A stretch of DNA of 64,000 nucleotides from Chloroflexota bacterium (GTDB lineage: Bacteria; Chloroflexota; Anaerolineae; Aggregatilineales; J027), in NCBI GenBank assembly GCA_013112715.1, contig JABFGB010000018.1, forward strand, positions 62,001-126,000, written 5' to 3'. Shown here one piece after another: positions 18,045 to 27,735 of the stretch. Under the pieces are notes generated by a model, which was not told where the DNA came from, did no database searches, and saw only the letters and a list, made by a program, of their open reading frames with translations. Position numbers and translations under genes: made by a program. Positions within the stretch are counted from its first letter, which is position 1, and each line of letters opens with the position of its first letter.

Positions 18045-19378
18045 TCTTCGCTGTCGTTCTCATTCAAATCATCTTCTGGTTCTTCATCACCATAGGACTC
18101 GTCACCCCATTCCAGTTCCATTTCACCAATGTACACCGTATCGCCAGCCTTCACGCCTGCTTTCTCCAACGCTTCGGAGACACCCATCGCCTCTAGGATT
18201 TTTTGGAAGCGCATCAACGCCTCATCATAATCCCAATAAGTCATTTGGGCGGCTCGTTCGATGCGCTTACCGGATACTTGGAAACTGCCATCCATACGGC
18301 GCGAAATCTTGAAAGCCAATTCATCTTCTTCCAGACGATATACGCGAACTTCCTCAACCTCTTGAACCGGGATTTCTTCTTCGGCGGGTAGGCTATCCAA
18401 CAACTCGAACGCCTTATAGATCAATTCACGAGTCCCTTGTTGTGTTGCGGCAGACAGCGCCATTGGGTCATGACCCAGTTTGCGAAGTTCGGTCTGCAAT
18501 TTGGGCCAAGCGGCTTGGGCTTCTGGTAAATCCATTTTGTTGATGACTACCACCGTCGGCCTCTCCAACAATTTTTCGTCGAACAGGGCTAGTTCGGTAT
18601 TGATTTGGTGATAATCGGCCAGTGGATTCGCGCCTGCCCCATCCAGCATATGAATGAGGACGCGGGTACGTTGAATATGTTTTAAGAAATCGTGCCCCAA
18701 TCCCACCCCTTGACTCGCCCCTTCAACCAAACCGGGGATGTCCGCGACCACCATATCCCGATAATCGAGGCGCACCATGCCTAGATTCGGAATAAGAGTA
18801 GTAAACGGATAATCGGCCACTTTCGGCTTGGCATTGGAAATAACCGACAACAGGGTACTCTTGCCTGCGTTGGGTACGCCGACAATGCCCACATCCGCCA
18901 TCAACTTCAATTCAAGATTGAGCCATTTTTCCTCGCCCGGTTCGCCTTTTTCGGCGACACGCGGGGCTTGATTGGTGCTGCTCTTAAATTTGGTGTTACC
19001 TTTGCCGCCGCGCCCGCCTTTCGCAACAATCACGCGCTGGGCAGGTCTGGTCAAATCGGCGATAAAGTTGCCCTCGTCGTCCCGGACAATCGTCCCGACG
19101 GGCACTTCAATTTCTAAATCGGAGGCGGTTGCTCCCGTTCGCAGTGCTATCCCTCCCGCCACACCCGATTCAGCCCGAAAGTGAGCCCTATTGGCGAGCG
19201 ACTGAAGCGTATTAATTTTGGGATTGGCAACCAGAACGACATTCCCGCCGTGTCCCCCATCTCCCCCATCCGGGCCACCACGCGGGGCGAATTTCTCTCG
19301 CCGAAAGCTGATCCGTCCATCCCCGCCGTCGCCACTTTTGACAAACACGCGGGCTTCATCTAAGAACTGCTGTGTCAT
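18041..19378 (-). CDS. obgE: GTPase Obg/CgtA
   Basis: An essential GTPase associated with the 50S ribosomal subunit and the stringent response. The N-terminal Obg fold (residues 1-158) is glycine-rich, with SGDGGDGRISF and GGDGGHGGNV. The G domain has GVPNAGKST (G1), DIPGLVEG (G3) and NKMD (G4). An OCT domain follows, ending in an acidic tail (DDLNENDSED). I start at ATG 19378 (MTQQFLDEA), the usual N-terminus, ten bases after the upstream gene's stop; the longer frame to 19411 would overlap that gene and adds an unrelated segment. It is probably cotranscribed with the GbsR-type regulator upstream. Confidence 0.95.
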   Translation of the reverse strand: MTQQFLDEARVFVKSGDGGDGRISFRREKFAPRGGPDGGDGGHGGNVVLVANPKINTLQSLANRAHFRAESGVAGGIALRTGATASDLEIEVPVGTIVRDDEGNFIADLTRPAQRVIVAKGGRGGKGNTKFKSSTNQAPRVAEKGEPGEEKWLNLELKLMADVGIVGVPNAGKSTLLSVISNAKPKVADYPFTTLIPNLGMVRLDYRDMVVADIPGLVEGASQGVGLGHDFLKHIQRTRVLIHMLDGAGANPLADYHQINTELALFDEKLLERPTVVVINKMDLPEAQAAWPKLQTELRKLGHDPMALSAATQQGTRELIYKAFELLDSLPAEEEIPVQEVEEVRVYRLEEDELAFKISRRMDGSFQVSGKRIERAAQMTYWDYDEALMRFQKILEAMGVSEALEKAGVKAGDTVYIGEMELEWGDESYGDEEPEDDLNENDSED

Positions 19379-19388
19379 GCTTATCTCG

Positions 19389-19961
19389 CTATTTCTCGCT
19401 ATCGGGACCATCCATGATCCCGTTCATATCAAAATCACGTCCCTGCTGCAAAATACTGGTCAACAGGTAGCGGGCTAACTTAAAAAAATCAGAAAGTTGA
19501 TCTATCTGAGTAACATAATGCGTGGCGGTTTTTTTCAAATCGGCATCCATCGTCGGCATTTTTTCGCGCAATCGGTTGATATTCGTCTCCAATACACTCA
19601 AAGCACGGTCAATATCCCGAATTTCCCGACTGCCGATGACATTTTGGATAACCTTCCACAGGTCACTTTCGGCCTCATAATATTTTTTGCGCGTCTCGCG
19701 TACCCACACCTCGCGCACAATTCCCATATTTTCCAACGTGCGGATATTCATGCTGATGCTGGCTTTGCTTTTGCCCAGATGCTCCACCAAATCGTCTAGG
19801 CTTAACGGCCCGGGACTCAACAGCAATGCACCGTAGAGTTGGCCCATGACCTTGTTATAGCCAAAATAATCGGCTAATTGGCCCAAGCCTTCCAACATAC
19901 TATCATTGACCGCCTGTAGCGTCTGATCCAAATTTATGCCTTGATTCGTTACATCACTCAT
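19389..19961 (-). CDS. GbsR/MarR-family winged-helix regulator
   Basis: A 190-residue DNA-binding protein. Residues 30-100 form the winged helix: PLSLDDLVEHLGKSKASIS is the recognition part, and VWVRETRKKYYEAE the wing. This matches the GbsR group, known for control of osmolyte uptake genes. A helical C-terminal part (105-190) probably makes the dimer. Position directly before obgE on the same strand suggests cotranscription. No osmolyte genes lie next to it, so the targets are unknown. A TATAAT sequence on the minus strand at 20004-20009 is a likely -10 box. Confidence 0.85.
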   Translation of the reverse strand: MSDVTNQGINLDQTLQAVNDSMLEGLGQLADYFGYNKVMGQLYGALLLSPGPLSLDDLVEHLGKSKASISMNIRTLENMGIVREVWVRETRKKYYEAESDLWKVIQNVIGSREIRDIDRALSVLETNINRLREKMPTMDADLKKTATHYVTQIDQLSDFFKLARYLLTSILQQGRDFDMNGIMDGPDSEK

Positions 19962-20003
19962 CTAATGACAATCCTTACCACACGCCGCTTTGAAAGTAAT
20001 GAT

Positions 20004-20009
20004 ATTATA
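20004..20009 (-). promoter_or_regulatory. Likely -10 box (TATAAT) for the GbsR-obgE unit
   Basis: Perfect TATAAT on the minus strand, 43 bases before the start codon at 19961. No clear -35 is visible at the usual distance. Confidence 0.45.
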
Positions 20010-20047
20010 CCGTCAGGTTAAATGCGATAGTGTCATCCACCAATATT

Positions 20048-20944
20048 TTAGAAGGTGTTTCGCTTGTAACAGCAATCACATTCGCCAATTTTAGAGGAGA
20101 GGCTCGTCTCATCTGGTCTGGGAGTAATCAACTGCTCCAGTGGCATAATATACCCCCCTGTCCCCCGCTGCAATAACGCTCGCTCCGCTATTTTATCCAA
20201 CACCGGATAGAGATTCGCACCGGGGCAAACCGTTGTATCATTAAACTCCCGATGGGCAGCCAGATGCGTGAGACGTAGTCGGATTGCCAGCCAATTGACC
20301 AATGCCTGTGTGTTGTCCAATTGTGTTTGGGTTGGCGATATTTCCTCAAAATTCCCAAAGAGGCAGATTCCTAAACTGCCTGTATTATGCAATTCGGTGT
20401 GAGTGCCCCGCGCCGACATCTTGCGCCCTTCATAAACCTTACCCGTCAACCCCACCCCAAAATGATAGGCAATATCGGCCCAGCCACGTTCATCCAGATG
20501 CAAATTTTGAATCTCGCGCATCGTAGTGTCGTCATCAATCTCATATAGTGACGAGTGATGAATCACAACCGTTTGATAGGCTTCGCGCAAATCAGTGTCA
20601 TATTCCCGCCACCCTTCCGGATTATCGAGTGAATAAAATCCCAATTCTTCCTCGGCCTCATGATTAACGGCGCGTGCGCCCCATCCTTCACGCGGGATTA
20701 TAGGAGGGCGATCAACCTGCTTGAATCGCGCCAAACGTGCGGGGTCAGGTGTGCGAGTGGGTGGAATCGTGGTGGGAATGAGCGTTTCCTCATTGACCAC
20801 CGAAAACCCAATGGCAGTGATTCCAGCACAGGCCAACGCTCCGGCAACTCCCAAGCCGGATAAAGCCAGAAAATCTCGCCGGGAGATGGCACGGTGAATA
20901 GGCGTAGGTTTAGGTGCCATGAATGGTGGATGCTGATGTGTCAT
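20048..20944 (-). CDS. Tat-exported PGRP/amidase_2 N-acetylmuramoyl-L-alanine amidase
   Basis: Cleaves the bond between muramic acid and the stem peptide of peptidoglycan, outside the cytoplasm. The N-terminus holds a twin-arginine signal (SRRDFLALSG) and a hydrophobic stretch. A Pro/Thr-rich linker leads to the PGRP/amidase_2 domain (about residues 80-245). Zinc ligands are His in VVIHHSS, His in LAAHREF and Cys in TVCPGAN. The last 12 residues (GECDCCYKRNTF) hold three cysteines not expected in this family. Divergent from the fumarase/aspartase gene. Confidence 0.88.
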   Translation of the reverse strand: MTHQHPPFMAPKPTPIHRAISRRDFLALSGLGVAGALACAGITAIGFSVVNEETLIPTTIPPTRTPDPARLARFKQVDRPPIIPREGWGARAVNHEAEEELGFYSLDNPEGWREYDTDLREAYQTVVIHHSSLYEIDDDTTMREIQNLHLDERGWADIAYHFGVGLTGKVYEGRKMSARGTHTELHNTGSLGICLFGNFEEISPTQTQLDNTQALVNWLAIRLRLTHLAAHREFNDTTVCPGANLYPVLDKIAERALLQRGTGGYIMPLEQLITPRPDETSLSSKIGECDCCYKRNTF

Positions 20945-21109
20945 AGGCCCATTAGTTTCTGGTTAGGTGAAATTCTCCTTACATCAAATATTAATCCCAG
21001 AATGGGTCTTTTGTCATTGTCCGGTTATCAACTCTGCGTTAAACTGACCACAAACCAATAATACACTTGCTTTCATTCGACCTTGAAACTCAGGAGTACC
21101 TTTTACCCC

Positions 21110-22564
21110 ATGTCAGACTTCCGTATCGAAAAAGATTCGCTTGGCGAGCTACAAGTCCCCGCCAGTGCATTATACGGCGCACAGACGCAACGTGCCGTGC
21201 TTAATTTCCCTGTCTCAGGCGGACGCTGCTATCCGGCCTTCATTTGGTCAATGGCGACCATCAAGCGGGCAGCAGCAGAGGTCAACCTCGAGTTAGGCCT
21301 ATTCCAAGACAAAGAGGTAGATGGCAAAAAGATCAGCGGAGCCGAGATCGCCAAAGCAGTCATGGCAGCGGCAGATGAAGTCATCGCTGGCAACTGGAAT
21401 GACCATTTTGTGGTGGATCCCTTCCAAGCAGGTGCGGGTACCAGCCAGAATATGAACACCAACGAAGTCATCTCCAACCGCGCCAATCAACTCATCGGCT
21501 ATGCCATTGATAACCCCAAGAAGCCCGTCAACCCCAACGACCATGTGAACATGGCCCAATCTACCAACGACACCATTCCAACGGCTGTTCGCTTGGGTTG
21601 TCTATGGCGCTTGGATGAAATGCTGGCCGTCTTGACAAAACTTCAGATCGCCCTTGAAGACAAGGCCAAAGAATTTGACGGCGTGGTCAAGAGTGGGCGT
21701 ACCCACCTGCAAGACGCTGTGCCTGTCCGGCTCGGTCAAGAATTTGGTGCATATGCCAAAGCCATTGAGCGCAATATTCAAAAAATCAACCTTGCCGCCG
21801 ATGGCCTGCGTCGCTTGGGGATTGGCGGCACTGCGACGGGCACTGGCCTGAACGCCCATGTCGAATATCACAGCCGCATGGTCAAAAAATTGGGCGAATT
21901 GACGGGCATTGACCTTGAAGAAAGTGACGACTTGTTTGAGAGTATGCAAAGTATGCAAGACGCGGTGTTTTTCTCCGGTGCGCTGCGTACCCTCGCGCAA
22001 GATTTGATCCGCATCGCCAACGATTTCCGTCTACTCTCCAGCGGCCCCAGCACGGGTCTGGATGAAATCCGTCTGCCTGCCGTACAACCCGGCTCCAGCA
22101 TTATGCCCGGTAAGGTCAACCCGGTCTTGGCGGAAATGCTCGATATGGCGATGTTCCATGTCATGGGCAATGACCTAACGGTGATGATGGCAGGCCAAGC
22201 GGGTCAGCTTGAACTCAACGTGATGATGCCGATTATCGCCCACAATCTGTTCGAGATGATGCACGTCATCATTGGCTCCGTCAAAGCCTTCACTGAAAAA
22301 TGTGTGGTGGGTTTGACCGCCAATACCGAAAAAGCCGAAGGGTGGCTGGGCAAGAACGCCATTCTCGTGACGGCTCTCAATCCAATTATCGGCTATCTGA
22401 AGGGTGCCGAAGTTGCCAAGAAAGCCATGGTTGAAGGCCGCTCCATCGTGGATGTGGTAGTCGAACTCGGCTACATGACCCGCGAAGACGCGATTAAGGC
22501 GCTGGATGCCCGGCGCATGACCGAAGGCGGCATCATTGAAGGCGTTGGCGGTGGTGGCGGCTGA
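21110..22564 (+). CDS. Class II fumarase / aspartate ammonia-lyase
   Basis: A tetrameric lyase that adds or removes water or ammonia across fumarate. The signature GSSIMPGKVNPV is complete, and GRTHLQDAVPV plus NDHVNMAQSTNDT mark the active site. NDHVNM is closer to aspartases, while GRTHLQD is shared with fumarases, so the substrate (malate or aspartate) is uncertain. The 484 residues fit both. ATG 21110 gives MSDFRIEKDSLG, the normal start, with CAGGAG 13 bases upstream. A terminator follows at 22597. Confidence 0.88.
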   Translation: MSDFRIEKDSLGELQVPASALYGAQTQRAVLNFPVSGGRCYPAFIWSMATIKRAAAEVNLELGLFQDKEVDGKKISGAEIAKAVMAAADEVIAGNWNDHFVVDPFQAGAGTSQNMNTNEVISNRANQLIGYAIDNPKKPVNPNDHVNMAQSTNDTIPTAVRLGCLWRLDEMLAVLTKLQIALEDKAKEFDGVVKSGRTHLQDAVPVRLGQEFGAYAKAIERNIQKINLAADGLRRLGIGGTATGTGLNAHVEYHSRMVKKLGELTGIDLEESDDLFESMQSMQDAVFFSGALRTLAQDLIRIANDFRLLSSGPSTGLDEIRLPAVQPGSSIMPGKVNPVLAEMLDMAMFHVMGNDLTVMMAGQAGQLELNVMMPIIAHNLFEMMHVIIGSVKAFTEKCVVGLTANTEKAEGWLGKNAILVTALNPIIGYLKGAEVAKKAMVEGRSIVDVVVELGYMTREDAIKALDARRMTEGGIIEGVGGGGG

Positions 22565-22596
22565 TTTTTCAGCACTATGCCCAGAATCAAATGTTT

Positions 22597-22633
22597 GGGA
22601 TAGGTCGCAGGTTATGGCCTATCCTTTGTTTTC
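22597..22633 (+). terminator. Rho-independent terminator after the fumarase/aspartase gene
   Basis: GGATAGG (22598-22604) pairs with CCTATCC (22618-22624), and a T-rich run (TTTGTTTTCT) follows. Confidence 0.7.
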
Positions 22634-22738
22634 TATCAGCGGCGGTGAACCGAGTCAGCCTATCGTGGGCAAGGCGCATTAGACAAACATGCTTCACCTC
22701 GGCACACTTATCCCGCAATCGAAACGGAAGGTATTCGC

Positions 22739-23362
22739 TTGAGCTATAAGCGCATCGGAATTTTTGGCGGCACATTCAACCCGCCTCATCTAGGACATCT
22801 TATCCTCGCCGAAACCGCAGCCGACAGCCTTGAATTGGACTGCGTATATTTCGTGCCTGCTGCCAACCCGCCACACAAAATTGGTCTGCCGCGTGCCCCC
22901 GCCGAAGATCGTTTGGCAATGGTGAAGTTGGCGATTGATGGAAATTCACGTTTTACAACTTCCCGCGCGGATATGGATCGTCCGGGGCCGCATTACGCTG
23001 TAGATATGATCGCTATGTTTCACCGCGATTATCCCGATGCGGAACTATTTTTCCTGATGGGTAGCGACTCTCTACGTGATTTTCTGTCATGGTCACGACC
23101 CGATGAAATCTTGCGGATGACGACATTGGTGGTGATGCAGCGCCCTGATGTTTATCCCGACCTCTCGACGTTGACGCGCCGCCTATCGGGATTGTTGGAG
23201 AGGCTCTATTTTTTGGAAGCACCCGAAATCGAGATTTCGTCAACGGAAATTGTCGCCCGAATTAAAGAAGGACGCTCGATTCGCTACCGTGTTCCTGAAT
23301 CTGTCCTACACTATTTGACCGAACATCAACTCTATATCGTGCCGAAAGATGATGAAAGCTAA
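22739..23362 (+). CDS. nadD: Nicotinate-nucleotide adenylyltransferase
   Basis: Transfers AMP from ATP to nicotinate mononucleotide in NAD synthesis. FGGTFNPPHLGH is the nucleotidyltransferase signature, and ISSTEIVARI is the second ATP motif (usually ISSTxIR). The 207 residues are full length. It starts with TTG at 22739, seven bases after GGAAGG. The downstream solute-binding protein overlaps its end by 14 bases. The usual partner rsfS is absent. Confidence 0.93.
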   Translation: MSYKRIGIFGGTFNPPHLGHLILAETAADSLELDCVYFVPAANPPHKIGLPRAPAEDRLAMVKLAIDGNSRFTTSRADMDRPGPHYAVDMIAMFHRDYPDAELFFLMGSDSLRDFLSWSRPDEILRMTTLVVMQRPDVYPDLSTLTRRLSGLLERLYFLEAPEIEISSTEIVARIKEGRSIRYRVPESVLHYLTEHQLYIVPKDDES

Positions 23363-25130
23363 ATCCCTGTTTGTAATCTGCCTGTTGATCACCTCTGCCT
23401 TTAGCCTGCTGGTGATGAGTCCACTGACCTTTGCCCAAAGTGGTCAGGGCCAGCCGACCCCCACTCCCCAAGTCGGCACTCTCGTTCCCCCAACGCCTAT
23501 CATTGTTGCCACGCCGACCCCCACCCCCCAAGCAGCGGCGGTGTCGGGGATTCGTACTCTACAGGACACCGGCAAAATCCGCGTCGGGGTGCGTTACAAC
23601 GTACCGCCTTTTTCTTGGTTGGATGACAAGGGTGAAGTGAATGGCTATGAAGCCGAATTGATGCAGGCCATCGCGGTTGACCTCAAGGTGGAAGTGGAAT
23701 ATGTTCAAGTCACCGCCGAAACCCAATTGCAGGCCCTATTGAGTGGGCAAGTGGATGTGCTAATCGGCGAACAAATTCACACCCGTGACGGCGAACAGTG
23801 GATGGAATATTCCCACCCCTATTATTACAACGAACAGCGCTTGGTCATTCGGCAGGGCGACCCCTACGGCAGAATTGCCGATCTAGCCAATCATCGGGTC
23901 AGCGTGATCGCAGGCAGTCGCGGTGAAGAAGCGATGGGCCTGTGGATGGCTCAGAACGGCACGGGTATGGAATTGGTGCGCTATCTGACCCAAGATGATG
24001 CCCTCGACGCCCTTGCCAATGGCGAGGTAGATGCGATGGTGGGTGAACTGGACGATCTTTCACGGGCTGGACGCCAAAATATGAGCCTCATCGGAGAGGT
24101 GGTACGCTTCGATTTTTATGCCATCGCCTTCCGCCGCCACGATGTCAATTTGCGCAATCCCGTTAATCGGGCCATTCAACGCCTCTATGCCAGTGGGCGT
24201 GTCAAGGAAATTGCAGGCAAGTGGTTTCCTAATAAAGACATCAATTTTGCCGCGCTCATCCCAGTTTATGATAATTTCGACGGCGACACTCGTGAAGTCA
24301 AAGATTTCCCCCCCGATATTCCCATGCCAAATCGCTCTGTGATGGACAAAATCCGCAACGGCGAAGCGATTACAGTTGCCGGGGTCAGCCTGAATGATAC
24401 CGATCCCCTGTATAAACGATTCCTCGACCCCCTCAACCGCGAAATCATGTATGAAATGGGACGGCGCTGGGGTGTAACCATAGTCTTTTTGCCCGACACC
24501 GCTGATACAGGCGTAGATTTGGTCGCCAATGGACAGGCCGACATCGCGGTGAATGTCCGTCCGCGTTGGGATGGGGCGGATCGTGCTGATTATTCCCTGC
24601 CCTATCACTATCACAAGCATCAAATTTTGGTCGTCAAAGATGGGCGCTACGACGGCGGCATCAATAGTTTTCGTGGCGGTAGTTGGATTGGCTATTTCGA
24701 GGACACCCCGGCTGACGGTGAGCGCCTTGAATTCCTAGTTGATTTCCTAAGAATCTCCCCGGCGATTTATCGTTTTATCAGCAACCAACAGGTCATCGAA
24801 GAAATCTTCGATCAGCGCAATGTGGATGGCATCTTTGCCGATAGCATCCGTCTACAAGCCTTGACGATTGAACAGCCACGTAATGCGTGGGCGGTGCTGC
24901 CCAATTTTGAAGATTTATTCCGCCCAATTGTCATGGCGACCCCACGCAACGACGCCGACTTTTTGACATTGGTCAATTGGACGTTGGCGGATATGTATCG
25001 AGATGGCACGCTTGCCAATATTTGGACGGCGAACTATCCGGCTGTGCCTTTATTCCCCGGTCAGGATGTCCCACCCTTCGTTCCCGATTGGGCAGGCGTC
25101 GGCGACTTTTTGTATCAGAGGAACAATTAA
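23349..25130 (+). CDS. Protein with two tandem SBP family-3 domains
   Basis: An exported substrate-binding protein. A signal peptide at residues 1-30 (FVICLLITSAFSLLVM) is followed by a Pro/Thr/Gln-rich linker. The first SBP_bac_3 domain (about 65-295) has IRVGVRYNVPPFSWLD and GYEAELMQAIA. A second, more diverged one (about 335-585) starts near ITVAGVSLNDTDPL. Amino acids or similar compounds are the usual ligands; two binding domains in one chain are unusual. It begins 14 bases inside nadD. No permease genes are present. The stop overlaps the convergent helicase gene by four bases. Confidence 0.85.
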   Translation: MMKAKSLFVICLLITSAFSLLVMSPLTFAQSGQGQPTPTPQVGTLVPPTPIIVATPTPTPQAAAVSGIRTLQDTGKIRVGVRYNVPPFSWLDDKGEVNGYEAELMQAIAVDLKVEVEYVQVTAETQLQALLSGQVDVLIGEQIHTRDGEQWMEYSHPYYYNEQRLVIRQGDPYGRIADLANHRVSVIAGSRGEEAMGLWMAQNGTGMELVRYLTQDDALDALANGEVDAMVGELDDLSRAGRQNMSLIGEVVRFDFYAIAFRRHDVNLRNPVNRAIQRLYASGRVKEIAGKWFPNKDINFAALIPVYDNFDGDTREVKDFPPDIPMPNRSVMDKIRNGEAITVAGVSLNDTDPLYKRFLDPLNREIMYEMGRRWGVTIVFLPDTADTGVDLVANGQADIAVNVRPRWDGADRADYSLPYHYHKHQILVVKDGRYDGGINSFRGGSWIGYFEDTPADGERLEFLVDFLRISPAIYRFISNQQVIEEIFDQRNVDGIFADSIRLQALTIEQPRNAWAVLPNFEDLFRPIVMATPRNDADFLTLVNWTLADMYRDGTLANIWTANYPAVPLFPGQDVPPFVPDWAGVGDFLYQRNN

Positions 25131-26602
25131 TGCTCCAAAAAGCATAGAAAATGTTTGGAACGGGTCAGAGCAACATAAAACAAGTTCATTTCTTGTTGAA
25201 ATTCCCATTGCATTTGACCTTCCCATGTTAGGGGCATGTCATTAGGCCTCAAAATAAACACGCGATCAGCCTCAAGGCCCTTTGCTCGATGCACTGTTGA
25301 GAACCAGACATCAGGTTGGTTATCTGTGAACAGGTTTTCAATAGCAAACTGCAATTCCTCTAGAGTTCCTGCATCGAACCCAAGATAACATACACGCAAC
25401 GTTTCACAGCGGTCTTGCAGGGACTGGATTTGAGTCATGCTGTTTTCACGCTGTTTCAGACGTTTTAATTGACGTTCTTCAAACAAATCTACAAATTCAA
25501 TGAAGTCATCAAAATGAAAATCGGGCTGTCGTGCAACTCGCTCAATGAGGATACTCAAATCCTTGCCAATATCGCGTCCACGCACCTGTGCGGATATACC
25601 TTGTTGAATGAGCTTAATACAGGAATCCACCAATGGTGTCGTTTTGCGCGACAGGATAATGTCTCCCTTTTGGACGAGCTTGGAAAGGTGGCCCTCAGAT
25701 TCTTTTGTCACCAAACCAGCAGGAGCATTGGGGCTAGCCTCTATTTCAGGAACGATTTCCTGTGCTAATCGGATATGGGATTGTGGGCAACGATAACAAA
25801 TTGAAAGTGGTAACTCAATCGCGCCAATACCCGATTTAACCCGTTCAAATGAGCGTGTATCGGCCCCAGCAAAGCCATAAATAGCCTGATTTGGATCACC
25901 GACAGCAAGCACGCGGCTGTTAGGTTTAAGACACTTGCGAATCAATGCAAGTTGGGCAGCGCTTAAATCCTGGGCTTCATCTACAAACACCCAATCTACT
26001 TTTCGGGGGTATAAATTCCAATATGCGGGTAGCCAAATCATATCAGTAAAATCTACTTTGTACGTATCCTGAGCTATCTTTGCCCCTTGCACTAGAATCC
26101 AATCCACTGCGGCAATAAACCCACTATCAAAAATGTCGATGCCATAATGCCAAATTAGGGAGTGAATATCAGTCTCATTAGCGGGATTCGTTAAGGTAAG
26201 GCGCACTAGATTGATTAATTTAATCCCATTAGCGACCAAATCTTCCGCTTCCCGTTCAAGAAGCTGTGGCCTTTCGCCTTTGACCCAAGCCCGTATGAGC
26301 CGCCAATACTTATCTTCGTCCAATTGAGGCTCACTATCCCATTGACGTGCCAGACAAGCCCATCCAATACTATGAACCGTCCTAGAAGCCATCCGTGTGT
26401 CGGCTAGGCGAACTTTTAGAGTATCGGCAATATGCTTGTTGAAAGCCACAAATAAAGCATCACCCGAAGGCAATAACTTTGCCGCTTCCACAAGTGTTGT
26501 CGTCTTGCCTGCTCCGGCAACGGCCTTTACTGCCGCGCTTCCATCATCCTGACTGACAAACGAAAAAATGCGACGTTGATAATTAGAAGGGTTAAACACC
26601 AT
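25127..26602 (-). CDS. Short UvrD/Rep-like superfamily 1 helicase
   Basis: An ATP-dependent DNA helicase. AVAGAGKTTT (motif I, about residues 27-36), VFVDEAQD (II), AVGDPNQAIYGF (III), TVHRAKGLEAD (V) and FYVALTRSK (VI) are all present. At 491 residues it is much shorter than UvrD or PcrA (about 700). It lacks most of the accessory subdomains and resembles the trimmed helicases found in mobile or defence contexts. It stands alone, convergent with the double SBP gene. An inverted repeat GTTAA-N7-TTAAC (26620-26636) just upstream may be an operator. Confidence 0.85.
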   Translation of the reverse strand: MVFNPSNYQRRIFSFVSQDDGSAAVKAVAGAGKTTTLVEAAKLLPSGDALFVAFNKHIADTLKVRLADTRMASRTVHSIGWACLARQWDSEPQLDEDKYWRLIRAWVKGERPQLLEREAEDLVANGIKLINLVRLTLTNPANETDIHSLIWHYGIDIFDSGFIAAVDWILVQGAKIAQDTYKVDFTDMIWLPAYWNLYPRKVDWVFVDEAQDLSAAQLALIRKCLKPNSRVLAVGDPNQAIYGFAGADTRSFERVKSGIGAIELPLSICYRCPQSHIRLAQEIVPEIEASPNAPAGLVTKESEGHLSKLVQKGDIILSRKTTPLVDSCIKLIQQGISAQVRGRDIGKDLSILIERVARQPDFHFDDFIEFVDLFEERQLKRLKQRENSMTQIQSLQDRCETLRVCYLGFDAGTLEELQFAIENLFTDNQPDVWFSTVHRAKGLEADRVFILRPNDMPLTWEGQMQWEFQQEMNLFYVALTRSKHFLCFLEH

Positions 26603-26661
26603 ATCCTCTACCGAGATTGGTTAAGCTCATATTAACTTGCAAGTGGAAATTATAGCAGCCT

Positions 26662-27588
26662 TCATACTTTTTTCAATTGGTCACGGCTGGCAATCCCGAT
26701 TCCCGTCAAAATAAATGCCGACCCGACAATCTGAAAAAATACAGGCCACTCATCCAGAAAAATTGCCGCCAATAGCCCGCTGCCAATCGGCTCGCCCAAC
26801 ACCACCAAACTGACATAGGCCGCTGGCAAATAGCCAAGCGCATAATTAAACGACGAATGCCCAATCAACTGCGCGGTTAATCCCATCAAGGCCATCCATA
26901 AATATGCCTGCCATGCCAAGCCACCCACCTGCTGACCTGTCACAATCACCGCCACTACCAAGACAATCGCCGCCACGCTGTAAACCAACCATACATAGGG
27001 GATGAGGCTCAACCCACCCCGCAGCCGTCGCCCAATCACAAAATAAATCGCCGCCATAATCGCCCCGATAACCGCTAATCCATTGCCCAACAGGGGGTCC
27101 GAGCGATTGGGTGGATCACCCGCCGAACCCGTGAGTGCCACCAAAATTCCTCCACCAAAAGCCAGTGCTAATCCGATCAATGTAAATCGGCCTAATTTCT
27201 CCCTAAGAAAAATCGGGGCAAGCACGGCCACCCACAACGGATTGGTCGTCACCAGCACCACACTATTCACCACCGAGGTATATTCCAGCGAGGTAATCCA
27301 TGTCGCAAAATGCAGCCCCAGCACCCCACCCCCGATCAACACAAAACCCATGTCGCGCCGAGTCAACTTTTGCAATTCATGGGGATAATTTCGCACCGCA
27401 GGCAGGGTCAGCACCAACGAGGCCACGACCATACGCGCCGCCGCTATAACCAATGAGGGGGCATCTTTCTCTTGCGCCAGTCGGATAAAAACCGCCGCCG
27501 TCGAGACTGCAAATACGCCGCCCCCCATCACTAAAAACGGCCACCAACGTGGCATACTGGCCCGGTGCGTCATCGTCTGTTCAGTCAT
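26662..27588 (-). CDS. EamA/DMT-family membrane transporter
   Basis: A member of the drug/metabolite transporter superfamily with about ten membrane helices arranged as two EamA repeats. The first ends near FLREKLG and the second near [19 protein letters not shown], both typical repeat endings. Length is 308 residues. The exported compound cannot be told. It is divergent from sodA. Confidence 0.88.
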   Translation of the reverse strand: MTEQTMTHRASMPRWWPFLVMGGGVFAVSTAAVFIRLAQEKDAPSLVIAAARMVVASLVLTLPAVRNYPHELQKLTRRDMGFVLIGGGVLGLHFATWITSLEYTSVVNSVVLVTTNPLWVAVLAPIFLREKLGRFTLIGLALAFGGGILVALTGSAGDPPNRSDPLLGNGLAVIGAIMAAIYFVIGRRLRGGLSLIPYVWLVYSVAAIVLVVAVIVTGQQVGGLAWQAYLWMALMGLTAQLIGHSSFNYALGYLPAAYVSLVVLGEPIGSGLLAAIFLDEWPVFFQIVGSAFILTGIGIASRDQLKKV

Positions 27589-27677
27589 AAAGGCTGGGCT
27601 GTCCTTTGCGGAATGATAAGAAATCCAATAGAAATCTCGGCTGGACTATTGTACAGTTCGCAGCCCGTTTTGGCGCG

Positions 27678-27691
27678 TGTTATTATTAACA
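27678..27691. promoter_or_regulatory. Palindrome upstream of sodA
   Basis: TGTTA and TAACA arms with a 4-base TTAT centre, 45 bases before the sodA start. It may be an operator or overlap a -10 element (TATTAT). Confidence 0.35.
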
Positions 27692-27735
27692 TCGCACGTC
27701 TTACCAACGTTGAACTTCTTGAGGAGAAGAAAAAC

